Assembly: GCA_910591455.2 (NCBI GenBank)
Contig: OU342809.1
Location: 8,243,968-8,307,967, forward strand
DNA: 64,000 nucleotides
Direction of reading: 5' to 3'
Source: Pholis gunnellus
Taxonomy: Eukaryota; Chordata; Actinopteri; Perciformes; Pholidae
The position numbers and the translations under genes are program-made. The notes below the pieces were generated by a model. It had not been told where the DNA came from. It did not search any database and saw nothing but the letters and a program-made list of their open reading frames with translations. This document shows positions 35,601 to 46,440 of this stretch, piece after piece. How positions within the stretch are numbered: position 1 is the first letter of the stretch; each line of letters starts with the position of its first letter.

Positions 35601-38600
35601 GGAACTCAACCAGGTGCTCAACCAATGGCACACTAGAAATAAGTGTACAAGGAAGTTTCTTTTGAAAAAATGAAAGTGCCCTCTTGCTTGCATGCCAAAT
35701 TATCCCTTTCACAGCCATTGGCTGTTGCGAGGCCTGATATTTAGGGTAGTCCCCCATCCGCTTTCTGCAAGGAACCGCCCTACCGCCCTACTATTTAAGT
35801 CTTTTATAATAAACTTCATTATATGGTACATTTCCTGCATACAACACATGGACTGTGATCCTGTAAAGCACAACAGCAGTACACTACGCAGCTCCCTGGG
35901 TGAGTCTGCAGAGGAGCATCCTCGCCCCATTCTCTCACCCTGCTCTGCTCCTCACATCATAAAACTGCTGTTGGCTAATACTGTGTGTTTAATTCCTCGT
36001 TGTGGAGCTCACCTCAGGGTGCCCCTGCCAAACCCTTCCTGCAGGAGATTTACAGTCAGCCATTTTGTGGACTAATTGCCCAGTTCTAGAGCAGGGAGGT
36101 CAGCCATAGCCAACACGGGGAGCCAGCTCACACACACCTGCTACAGGCAGAGGGCAGACTCCTCAAACAGCAGGACACACCACACCAGGAGTCTCTTGAG
36201 TTGTCTGGAATAAGGTCTGTCAGATGCAATCCCTCGCACTGTGCTCTATTGTTTAGAGATAAACAACTGCCAAATCATTCCTTTCCCACCGACTGTATGC
36301 TGCTGGAACATAAATCAAAGTCAGATAAGAGGCGGATGTGTGATAGTGGAGATCCGCTGCAAGCTCTCTTTGATATGGATCTAATCTTCTCACTTTGGAT
36401 CATATTTGTTATTCATCGTCTCCTTCTCCTCCACCCATAGCGTCGGCCTGCTGTCTTCCTACGTGACCTCCTACCAATCTCCTTTTTGATTGGATGGAAT
36501 AGACTGACGCTCCGACCGTGGAAACATGCACACCCGAGGCAGTCTGCCACTCAATCCTCCTCTCACATTAACATATCAAGCAGATCACGCAGGTATTATT
36601 ACATCTAGCTGTCCACCTCATTGACTCCTCTTATTGGTGCTAAAGAGTTAACAGATCAGTCCACTCCTCACCATTTACTCCACAGACTGGAGTGGTTCTG
36701 CGGATTAACTGACAGCCAAGCACAGTTTTGCCTTTGTCTGATCATTTTTAATAGCTCTTAATGACCATCTATTAAAGGCTACAACAGACGCCATGCTATT
36801 CTGAGCACTTTTCCTTTATTAGCATCAGCTGACACCCCCATCATTCAGTGGTTCCCTTGACTTTATCACTGCCGGTGACCCTTCCATCTATCTAATTAGC
36901 CACAATTTACTAATCACATAGGCCACTTTCCCAGAGCCATGCGCCCTCCATCAGTGAGCAGGGACAAAGGCTCGTTAATGGGGCCTCCCCACCATTGCCC
37001 CTGAGAGGTAGAAAATAGGGATTCCTCAGGTCAATTTAGAATCAAGAGCCATAAGATATGCAGAGGTACTGCCAACGCGCAAACTAGGCACGTATAATGG
37101 CACCAAGCCAAACACACCACAATATGAAACAAGACTGTGTGGTGAAAATAGACCACCTGCTTTCCCCGAGGCTCAAAAAGAGAAGCATTATATAAATCGG
37201 AGGCTGCGAAGTTTGTCGAGAGCTACAACCTGCAAAGTGAGAGAGGAAAGGGAGAGGGACAATTTCAAGTTTCATTTTACAGGAGGAGGTGGTGAAAATC
37301 GATAGGCTGACTGTTGGCTTATTGCCAACTTGCTGAAGGAAAAATGAGAGGAAAACACACAGCAGCAGCAGCAGCCAGGTTGTTTTCTTCCTCCTTACAC
37401 CACACTCACAGCCCAGGATATTACATCACAAGCACAACAACAATGTCCAGTTGAGCTGCGCTCCAACACACACACACATTTATAGGTGGTGGAGGGGCAC
37501 ATATCAGAGATGCTCGATCCAACAAATGGCTCTTTCTTTCTTGTTTTAGAGAATCCTTTGCCATATCGCAGGTGTCTTTCCAATTATGCTGCAATATCCA
37601 CCTTTCTTACGGTTTAGAACGGTCCAATTTCCAAAGGCACCACTGATTTTGTTTGTACAGTACATGACAAGTTAAGCAATTACTAAGCGAAAGGAATTGT
37701 GATGTGCAATCTTCCTGAGCCCAAAATATTGCCTTGGTCAAGATTTTTAGATGATTTCAGCTAGTCACAGATCAGCGTAAAGTATACAGCACGTGGTCTG
37801 AAACTGCAGTTTAGGTCAAAATCAAGTAAATTTCAGTCTCTATATTTGAAACAGTTTTCTGCCTTACAAGAATGTGTTAATGTACATTATGAAATGTGTC
37901 CTTGTTTCCCAAATCCCTTCAGTAACAGAATCCAAATCAATGAGTCACACAGAATGTGTATTCTTTTCTTTTTTAATATGTTTTCATAGTTCGGTGAGTT
38001 TGACAGAGTTTGGCTCACATTAGTGATTGAGACCACAACCCTGTGCAGCTGCTCATGTCAGTGATGGGCATCAATAACAAGCGCCAGGCCTGTGGTTCGT
38101 AATTGCGTTGGAGGGGTCAGTGTGGGGTCAACAGGGCATTCCCCCGGCTTGTCTAATGAAGGGAACACAACTCTCCCTCACACCAATACTCTGCACAGCC
38201 ATCTCCAATCCCAGGCTCCATTGCCTGTGTCAATCACACCATCAGTAATAGATGGCGGTACAGCCTAAGACTGCCAGGAGGCCTACAAGCCATCAAAATA
38301 TACAGAACTCTGGACAGTGAAATCATGCGTCAAATAATACACTGTGTCATGTTTGTTCACTTTCCGATCAGACTGCAGATATTAGTCTTGATAGCACGGA
38401 CTAGGGTGGCAAGACTACCAGCTGAGAGCGACGACATAGTGAATCTCTGATTTAAATCTATTCTTATCGCCAGCTGCAATAATAATATATATCTGGTGTA
38501 AATAAATTGAGAAAAACTACAAGAACCAATTAAATGTTAAACCAATCGTTCAGCCCAAAGTTCGGTCCGAAGTCAAGTTAAGCTGGAGTAATCAATTTGC

Positions 38601-38859
38601 ATTAACGATGGGTCAAATGTAATGTGAAATGTGTCATTTGTAGTGACTATGAACTTACGTGCAAGTCACACAATTAAAATCAATGTTGATGTTGCTCCTT
38701 ATCTGCTTGTTATCTAAATAGGCAACTGCTTACTGACATAATTGCCAAATCTTTATAAAACGTGATAATATGTCAATGATGTGTTTATAGCTTGTTCTGT
38801 TGCCCTAAACAGGCAATAAGAAGTAGTACTGCTATGAAAGCTTTATTGTTGGTTTTTTT
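35601..38859. other. non-coding; several conserved-looking blocks
   Basis: No exon is supported. Blocks at about 36230-36440, 36580-37020 and 38040-38300 are unique and rich in regulatory-like words (ctaattagccacaatttac, gttaatggggcc, ttcgtaattgcgttgg, gtgtcaatcacaccatcag). (CAG)5 lies at 37362-37377. 37600-37980 is ordinary AT-rich sequence. Confidence 0.3.
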
Positions 38860-39460
38860 TATGAAAAAGTACACATTGGTCAGGTGATGGTCAGACACAA
38901 GCGATGAAAAAATAATAAAAAGTTAGGAAAAAAACCCCAGAGTAGCTGCTTATCACGTAGAAGAGAATAGCTGATCCACCAAAAGAGCTGGAACCGGGGT
39001 TGTTGTAACTTCGGGGCTAACCCTCTTCACTTTAATTAGCATGTAGCATGCAAGACATGGGTGCTTGACTTGGTTCTTCAGGATGTGTAGCATTTGTTAA
39101 CCGACAAATAAACTGTAGACACGCTGCACTGTGACGTCCACAGCGATAACCTTACTGCTAACTTCATACTCATCGTCACACAGACTCTCTTTCTTGACCG
39201 GACACTTGCTAACGTTATGCAGGAGTTGCAATACACTGGCGGAAACCCTGACGGAGTGTGACAGAGTCGGGGACAGTCGCCTGTCTTGCGCAAACAATGC
39301 AGCTGGCGGTTAATGCTGGATTCAATCTGTTTGTGCCTCGGTTAGCGTGTACTTGTTTATTAATGTCTTGTACTTTGTTTTACTGTGGTGAATTACAGAG
39401 CTAGCCAACTTCTCCGCTAGCGAGTAAAGTAGCTAGACAGTTAGCTTCTCCCGTGTGTCC
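38860..39460. mobile_element. possible decayed interspersed repeat
   Basis: The stretch 39100-39440 ('gctaacttcatactcatcg', 'gactctctttcttgaccgg', 'ctgacggagtgtgacagagtcggggaca' split here, 'gctagccaacttctccgcta') resembles a repeat I have met in other fish, but I cannot assign the class and no target duplication or terminal repeat was found. It might instead be unique. Confidence 0.35.
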
Positions 39461-40462
39461 TTTACAGATTATTCCGCTGCCCGTAACAATTAATACTGTA
39501 TCATTACATGTATTGGTAATTGTTAGACTGTTTATTGTGTTATTTTTGATAATTGTGTTAGGCCATACCACAAAAATAATGTTTCTTCTGTTTTTATTTT
39601 CTTTATAATGACACATATTGCATAGTATTCCTTCACTTACATGAAAAAAAGCACTTTCATTCTGAATAAAGCAATATGAAGTAGCATTACAGTTAAGTTG
39701 ATGCATCAGTGATGAGCTCATTTATGTAATACTCTAATTACTTATGGAGGGGCCAATACTTGAGGAGAGTCTGACATGAGGTCCACCACCCACCCAGCTC
39801 CAGCTCAGTGATGTATTAAAGGTCATCCATCACCATTGGCTGGCGAGAGCCAGGGGAGGGCCCGATACACCCATGTGTCAGACATACGCCAAAGCTAGAC
39901 GTGGTTCGTCTTTGAACTCTTAACAAGGCTCATTTTGGCATGATTGAATTAGTCTTGAAATGCCTTCAGGAGTTTGTACACATGGGAAATAAAGTCAAAA
40001 AGCTTATTTTGTTAAAAAGCAATGCCTTATTAAGGCCTGAGAGATAATGAGACAAAGAGAAACTACGGAAATGTTGTTGTGCTGAGATATTCACAGTAAT
40101 GCGTCGATGATGAATTAAAGATGAAGACACAAGTAAACAAGGAACCTAAAAAAAGTTACATTACATCCATGTCCGGATTCAATTCTCTTCTGCCTCCAAC
40201 TGAAGCACCAATAGATTAGGGTGGGAGTCTAGCTGGAATTAGATTAGCACAAAATGAATGGCTTTGGCTACATGAAGAACAAGCTCTGTCCAATCAGTGT
40301 CTCTTCTCCAAGTAAGACGCACTAAAACAAACATCAGTCAATTACGCTTTGCATGAATAGCAGGACACTGGAAAATGGAAAAACAAACAGATGAGGGTGA
40401 ACTGGAGGGAAGATGGAGGGAGTAAACGTGAACGTAAGAGAGAGTGAGGATGAATGAGTGCT
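39461..40462. other. non-coding; conserved-looking 39760-39900
   Basis: AT-rich sequence with a unique block near 39760-39900 (gatgtattaaaggtcatcc). No gene is supported. Confidence 0.35.
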
Positions 40463-40500
40463 TGTGTGTGTGTGTGTGGCGAGAGAGGGGGGGGGGGGGG
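40463..40500. repeat. (TG)n, GA, then G14 homopolymer
   Basis: Eight TG units at 40463-40478, a short GA run, and a 14-base G run at 40487-40500. Confidence 0.85.
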
Positions 40501-40929
40501 CAGAAGACACGCCAGGAGAGAGAGCGTGGGGAATATTTGAGAGAAATATGGCTACACATGTCAGCAAGCATGCCGAGACGTCGGCATTGTGTAAAAATAA
40601 CCTGTCCAATTATGAAGAGAGACCGTTCGCCTTTCTATCAGGGATGCTTTACTGTACACCCTGTCTGATTCCCCCTCTCTTTCCTCATATGTACATCTCC
40701 TGTATACATTTAGATGCAGCCATATATTGCCTCTGATAATGTGATTCCAGAAAATAGATTGGAATTGTTCACTGTCTTTTATGAAGATGGATTGTTCCGT
40801 CAATATCCTATGGCTGGCTAGCGTTAGCTCGCCACGCGGCATATGACTTTCCATTCCCCAGAAAAAAAAATGGTGTTTAATGCTTCCTTGAGAATGTATG
40901 GCTTCTGCTGTTTCCATTATCCATTTAAC
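40501..40929. other. non-coding, nothing firm
   Basis: Unique sequence. 40570-40740 may be constrained. No exon is supported. Confidence 0.35.
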
Positions 40930-41400
40930 AGCCTCTAAAAGGAGGATTTATTTCTGTAAATTAGCTCCTGTATAACATGATTGTATCATGGATCATAAAC
41001 TTTAAGTCAATACAGCATGGGGATATCGTGGTTAGAGGGAGAAAATACCTAACTAACCTTTTCCCTCTCCTGACTGCTCGGTATCCAGCAGGCCCAGCAG
41101 GGGTGGTGGCAGCTGTTCCCTGGAAGAACTTTATCTTTCTCTTCCTCCCTCTACAAGGCTCCCCAATGTCCCACAGTAGCCATTTGCTCATCAGCCTATT
41201 ACTTTCAATAGGCATCGGAGTAATTGGCTATTTCACACATGTAAGGGTTGAGCTGGCAGAGGGTAAAGGCCAGGCAACCAGGCTGTCAGTGTCCTGCACC
41301 ACAGTCATCCATCAATTATTATCAGGCACAAGGAAAGCCACTACAGCCCTGAGCCGGCACTTTGTCAAACCTCATCCAGGGCTCCCTGGTTAATCCATTA
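40930..41400. promoter_or_regulatory. candidate conserved non-coding element
   Basis: A compact 470-bp unique block with no repeat signature, including 'aggaggatttatttctgtaa', 'caataggcatcggagtaatt', 'catcaattattatcaggcac' and 'ggttaatccattaacatgtg'. A 138-codon plus-strand frame covers most of it but has no recognisable domain, and a minus-strand frame overlaps it. Enhancer-like by texture only. Confidence 0.35.
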
Positions 41401-41519
41401 ACATGTGTGAGCTTTAGCAGTGTGTGTGCTTTTCTGTGTACCGTGGATATCTGCTTGTGAGCCTGTGACTTTGTTGCTTTAGAAAGGTGCTTGACTCGAT
41501 ATTCAGAGCATTAATATAC

Positions 41520-41810
41520 TGTAGCAGCAAACAGTAGCTATGTACAGATATAGTGGAGTAGTCTCAACCTCCCTCTGTGTGTTGTCATCAGAGCTTCTCC
41601 CTGCTTTGTTTACGTAGCCGGGCCTTTCGCGCTTGATTTTAGTGCACGATTTGTGCATGCAAGAGTGCCCCACTGGTTAGCTCACGGCCGTCGCTCTGCA
41701 CTGCGCTCATACGGCGGTTACAGCTGATGAATGCCGTCCTGACAGACGTCGTGAAAGCGTGGCACCCACCCTCCTTTTTAAAAAGGTGGAATTATACTTC
41801 TGCATCACGT
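41520..41810 (+). mobile_element. interspersed repeat fragment
   Basis: 41569-41634 (ctccctctgtgt...gagcttctccctgctttgtttacgtagc, split here) recurs inverted at 44953-45010 with about 85-90% identity by eye. Two copies in one window identify a dispersed repeat. The boundary to the right is uncertain; a 'ggaattatacttctgc' word near 41788 is also familiar from fish repeats. Confidence 0.6.
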
Positions 41811-42913
41811 TGGAAATCAATCAGCGGTCTCACTTAGTGAATAGGAGACGTTTGCTGTGCAATCATTAGTAGGAATGTTAAAAGTAATGGTGTTTTCCTT
41901 CTTTCAGTCACTTAGATGGAGAGATGCAATCACAGGTGAGCCATGATTTTGCAGTAGAGATGACTTTTCTTGACGTCTGATAGAAAAAGGAAAAGATTAT
42001 TAACCATTTTTTTATCTTTACCAGCCACAACAGCAATGCTGGTATTGTTTTCACCTTGTGAGTCCATAGTAAGATTCATTTCATTTCTAAGAGCTGCACG
42101 TCAGCAATGGCGGCTACGGTGTTACCCCTTCACACATAACTATAAATCCATCTTAAGTCCCAATAATCTTCATCACACTCATTGACAGGAGGCAGATGAT
42201 TACACAAGGCGGTTGGATTCCTGGCCGGCAGTACCAGCGCCACTGACACTCTGAATACAAGATAAAACAAGGAAAACAGTACAACAGATGGGTTCTAATT
42301 GTTGTCTCAGCCTACAGAAGCAGGAGAGAAGCTGCTTGGCAGGTTTTATGTCTGTGCTCAAACACAGCCTGTTCCTGGACACCAATGAAACAGCTGATCT
42401 GGGGAACGAAGACTGTTCTTTATCTGGATTCCTCATTCACATTCACTGTGATGTTGATTTACATGCAGCAGCTTCAGGGAGCATGCAAACCGCTGAAGAC
42501 TAACCACTGTCTAAACCGCTCAAACATTGTTTCATTTTCTCGCTCCAATGCAACTTGCATTTATTAATTCAACCGTATGATCTGCAGACATCCTGCTCGA
42601 GAGACGAGGCACATTTTTTTTATACCACGTTTGGGTCTTAATGCTGCGAAGTTACACAATGTTTCATGCATCTTTATATTCATAAAAGGCAATGAGTCAC
42701 TCTCTTTGCTCCCGCCATCTCTCCATCTCTCTCAGCACTAAAAACTGGGGTGAAGATAAAGGAGACCAGGCTTCTGGTTGGTTGGCTAGTTGGCAGGCTG
42801 GGTCCCTGCTGACAGGTTGTGATAGGTGTCATCTATCACCTATGAAAAGGCCTGAGGGCTCACCACACCAATCACACTAGTGCCAGATGTTACAGCCGAA
42901 GCGCTGCACATAT
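41811..42913. other. non-coding; microexon-like 28-nt unit at 41908-41935
   Basis: On the plus strand 'tgttttccttctttcag' precedes 28 bases that end in 'cacag|gtgag'. Both splice-site matches are good, but 28 nt is very short and no partner exon is known. The rest is unique AT-rich sequence. Confidence 0.3.
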
Positions 42914-42936
42914 CCCCCCCCCCCCCACACACACAC
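42914..42936. repeat. C13 tract and (CA)n
   Basis: A C homopolymer at 42914-42926 followed by five CA units, then scattered cacaaac words to about 42975. Confidence 0.85.
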
Positions 42937-43264
42937 AAATGCACACAAACAAACATAAATCACACACAAACAAACAACCTGACACTCAAAGACATGCAGA
43001 AATATGCCATTGTTATTCACAATGTATACACCGATGCATGAGAATCATTTCCTGTATATTGTGTTTTTCCATTCATGAAGACATTGAGGACAATTTGAAG
43101 AGGAAATTCATCAACTCTAAATTCCAAGAAATATCCTCACAATCCATGAGAGTACAACAAGTCTGCTGGAAACAGGAACAGGACACTTTTAAATGCTCCA
43201 AACCCCACATGCAGAATAAGAGAGGGGGAAAACAAAGCGCAATGACTTCACCATGAAGTTATCA

Positions 43265-43286
43265 CCCCCCCCCCCCCCCCCCCCCC
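43265..43286. repeat. C22 homopolymer
   Basis: Twenty-two consecutive C residues, the longest mononucleotide run in the window. Length is likely polymorphic or inaccurate in the assembly. Confidence 0.9.
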
Positions 43287-44209
43287 TCACTGTCGCTGAC
43301 GGACCTGTGAAGACAAAGAGAAGGCCACCTCGCTGCATGAGCAATTACAGCAACAACTTCACATGTCTCTCTCTATCCCCCAGGGGCCAGACATTATGAG
43401 CCCACCTGTCAAGTACCCACAAGCCTTTCCACGGCTTCACTGGATGCACGCAGTAACTCTCAATTAGTCTGAAGGGGATAAAAAGAGCTTTTTGAGATAA
43501 CACTGGCGTCAAACCCTAAAAAGAACAACCTAATTAAACAACAAGGTTGAAAACAAAATCAGAACTTTAAATCGTACGGTGCAAAAGCTGTCATAAGTTG
43601 AAGAAGGTCTAAACAATTTCGATGTACTGGTTGATACACACACAGCCATACACACAAATAAGATTTCTCTCATGCTATGCTTGCTAACAACGCTATCCAA
43701 TTACTGTCTGGAAATAAGCATATTAGAATATGTAATAACCCCTCTGAAAAGCATCTCACCCCTAATATGATTGATGGCTTCTGCTTAGCCACCATGCGCT
43801 CTGACTGACTCATTCACTTTTTTTAATCTGCAGCATTATTCAAACGCAGCCCTGCGAGTCTGGGTTTGGTTTCAGAGAGGCTGAACGCTGGTCGGGTCTT
43901 TTCCGTGTTACTTCTGCTGGTGTGTTTCGGAGCTGTGTGAAGGGGGCGGCGGAGGAGGGGAAGGGACGGTGTAGGGGTAATGGACCTCTTCATGCTGTGC
44001 GTTCCAAGCATAGCTGCGAGGTATGAAGGGCGATCCTGTGGCTGCCTCTACATCACACTCCGGGATCTGTGGAGAGCAAGGCAGCTGTAGCAATGTTCAT
44101 GTTGATTTATCAAGATGGACTGTGATGGCTGCATTAGACTGGGGCTTGAACTTTTGTATGCCAATGGTTTACAACATATGAATCAAAGTATTTATTGATG
44201 AATCTCTTC
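43287..44209. other. non-coding; conserved-looking block 43310-43500
   Basis: Unique block with 'gcatgagcaattacagcaac' and 'actctcaattagtctgaagg'. The remainder shows nothing recognisable. Confidence 0.3.
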
Positions 44210-44465
44210 TACTCCTTGAGGACGCCAGCGTTCTCGGACGACTTTGCAGTCTTTCAGAGGCTGTAGCAGGTTTTAGAGCGGAAGGTACTGATATCATAAG
44301 AAAACATTGGTGCCAACCATGTCATCGCTATTGAAAAACTGGCACGGCCATGTTCACAGGGGTTCCTTGACCTATCACCTCAAGATATGTGAATGAAAAT
44401 GGGTTCTATGGGTACCCACAGGCCTCCTCTTTACAAACATGGCTGGATACATACTGGAGTCCCTA
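44210..44465 (+). mobile_element. interspersed teleost repeat ('gacgccagcg...ccttgacct' family)
   Basis: Family words in order: 'gaggacgccagcgttctcgg', 'gactttgcagtctttcagag', 'gctgtagcaggttttagagc', 'gccaaccatgtcatcgct', 'aggggttccttgacctatca', 'atatgtgaatgaaaatgggt' and 'tctatgggtacccaca'. I know this as an abundant percomorph repeat of unclear class. The 3' portion is truncated. Confidence 0.8.
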
Positions 44466-44784
44466 AACAGTCTTGGAAGAAGTGTTGGAGCCCTAAGTAT
44501 TCACGTGTGGTGATGTTAGTCCCTATAGATGCAATTTCATTGTAGACTCTTTTTGAAACTTGACGTCACAGTATAACATGACCGGTTGTGGAAAGAGAGT
44601 CAAATGTTACGATGATGACACACCACGCACGTCACGAGAGCCGTACGGTACAGGCAGTAACATCGCAGACTTACTGAAAACTGAACGTGGAGGAATGGGA
44701 CATAAATGGGAAAGACCCAGCCATAGCGACAGACATCTTTATTTCACATGATGTGTATGGCATCGACATGTAAGTTAAGAGTGG

Positions 44785-44931
44785 TCAGTGACACAATAAG
44801 AAAAGTATGTATTTTATTTTCAAATGAAGTTGTGGTAAGGGCATTTTAGTAAAAAAAGGGTTCAGTGACATAATGGGAATACAATATGTACTTTATTTTC
44901 ATAATTTTGTTTATGGCAAGTGCATTTCAGT
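44785..44931. repeat. diverged tandem duplication, two ~68-bp units
   Basis: 44785-44850 and 44862-44931 align: both run tcagtgaca(c/t)aat..., tatgtattttattttca / tatgtactttattttcat, and end gggcattttagt / agtgcatttcagt. Divergence suggests an old duplication, probably inside a larger repeat. Confidence 0.7.
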
Positions 44932-44952
44932 CCAGTGTGTTCTCTGCGCTGC

Positions 44953-45010
44953 AGGCCCAGCTACGTAAACAAAGCAAGGAGAAGCTCAGATAACAACACA
45001 GAGGGAGAGC
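44953..45010 (-). mobile_element. interspersed repeat fragment, inverted copy of 41569-41634
   Basis: 'aggcccagctacgtaaac', 'aaagcaaggagaagctc' and 'acacagagggagagc' are the reverse complement of the sequence at 41569-41634. Confidence 0.6.
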
Positions 45011-45130
45011 GACTTCTGCTGTATGTGCAATACAAATACCTTTTGAAGTAGTTTGTATGTATTAGACTATCCATGGGATATACAGTAAGTTGTATTTTAA
45101 GCTTTATTTTTTTAATTTTTTAAAAGAAAT

Positions 45131-45216
45131 AGAGTATTGCAATATGTATCGCATCTTTTCTCAATATATCGCAATATGTATCATATCGTGAGGTGCTGGC
45201 CAATATACAACCCTAA
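45131..45216. mobile_element. fragment of a 'tatcgcaatatgtatcg' repeat
   Basis: 'tattgcaatatgtatcgc', 'aatatatcgcaatatgtatc' and 'atcgtgaggtgctggccaat' followed by 'acaaccctaat' match the end of another common fish DNA-transposon-derived repeat. Confidence 0.6.
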
Positions 45217-46214
45217 TGTGGCAGACACTGCAGACCTGCTATTTTCCCCTGAAGATCTCCTGACCCCCCCCCCCCTTAAAAGAAAGGGGCTATGGTAAAG
45301 AGGTGGAGTAGGAAATGTTAGAGATCATTTGCATTGCAAGTTCCACATCCTACAACACAGCAAACCTTAATGAATCTATTGTGGCTGCAGATATCTTGTA
45401 GTCTAAGGTATTTGTTGCAATCTGAATAATTCATCTGCAATTTCATGAAAACATGTTAAAATACTTCTTTTCTTTTTTTTGGATTATCCGTTTACTAACA
45501 CAAGTTACAGCTTCAACACCGTAGAAGTGTGAGACACATCCCCAGGCACAGGAAAGACGGGGCTCAATAAATGATGTCGACTCGTCATTGTGGTGACAAA
45601 ATAAATTTCAATTACGGCAATGTGAAATTGGATTTCCTCGGAGCATTAGGGGATTGAGAATCGTTGAAAGGTTTCACGCTTCTACTCAGGTCCTTTTCTA
45701 CTAGACGACGGCTCGTCTCGGTCACAGGACCTGCAGCTTGTTGCTGCTGAGCTTCAACGCTGGCTTTACAGGCGGTCTTATGAAATCAATAAGTCACTTT
45801 GGACAGATATGTTTTTTTCTGGCAACAGCTCACCCAGAATTAATACAGATGATTACAGGCTGCAGACATCCTGGGTCGTTTTCCTCAATCTGGTGACCTT
45901 CCATGGTGACCGGGTCCACTTTGCGTCCGTTTCATCACATTCCACAATAACATGCCGAGCTGTATATTATTGAGGTAAATAAAATTTCAGCTCAATTAAG
46001 ATTTTGTATTTTTGTATTGTAGATCTGCGCTTGTAGATGATGGTCTACTGCTAAAGAACTCAGATGTTGCAAATTCACCAAGTGTTGACACAACAGAGAC
46101 GCTTTTATTTTTCAATCTCAAATTGACTGACAAGGTACAAGAACGTTGGAAGCGTCTGCTTCCATGTGCATGTCTACAAACGTTCCAGCAAACCCAACAT
46201 CTATTGGTGGATCG
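45217..46214. other. non-coding; C12 45264-45275; conserved-looking 45560-45800
   Basis: Unique block at about 45560-45800 with 'caattacggcaatgtgaaatt' (split run) and 'aaatcaataagtcac'. No exon is supported. Confidence 0.3.
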
Positions 46215-46440
46215 ATCCACTCCGGATCGATTATGAAAAATTGACAACAATCTGGATGATCACCTGTTTGAGTAATTTCTCAACAAAAATGCATTCGCTG
46301 GTTCCGGTATCTCAGATGTGAGGATTTTCTGATTCCTATCAGTGAACATCTTTGGATTTTGGACTGTTGGCCGGACAAAACAAGCAATTTGAAGAAGTCA
46401 CCTTGAACTATAGGAAATCTTGAATGTACCGCAAGTTTGT
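46215..46440 (-). mobile_element. hAT-like 'cgattaatcg' repeat
   Basis: Family words 'ggttccggtatctcagatgt', 'gaggattttctgattcct', 'tttggattttggactgttgg', 'ccggacaaaacaagcaattt' and 'gaagaagtcaccttgaac' are clear and in order. Confidence 0.8.
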
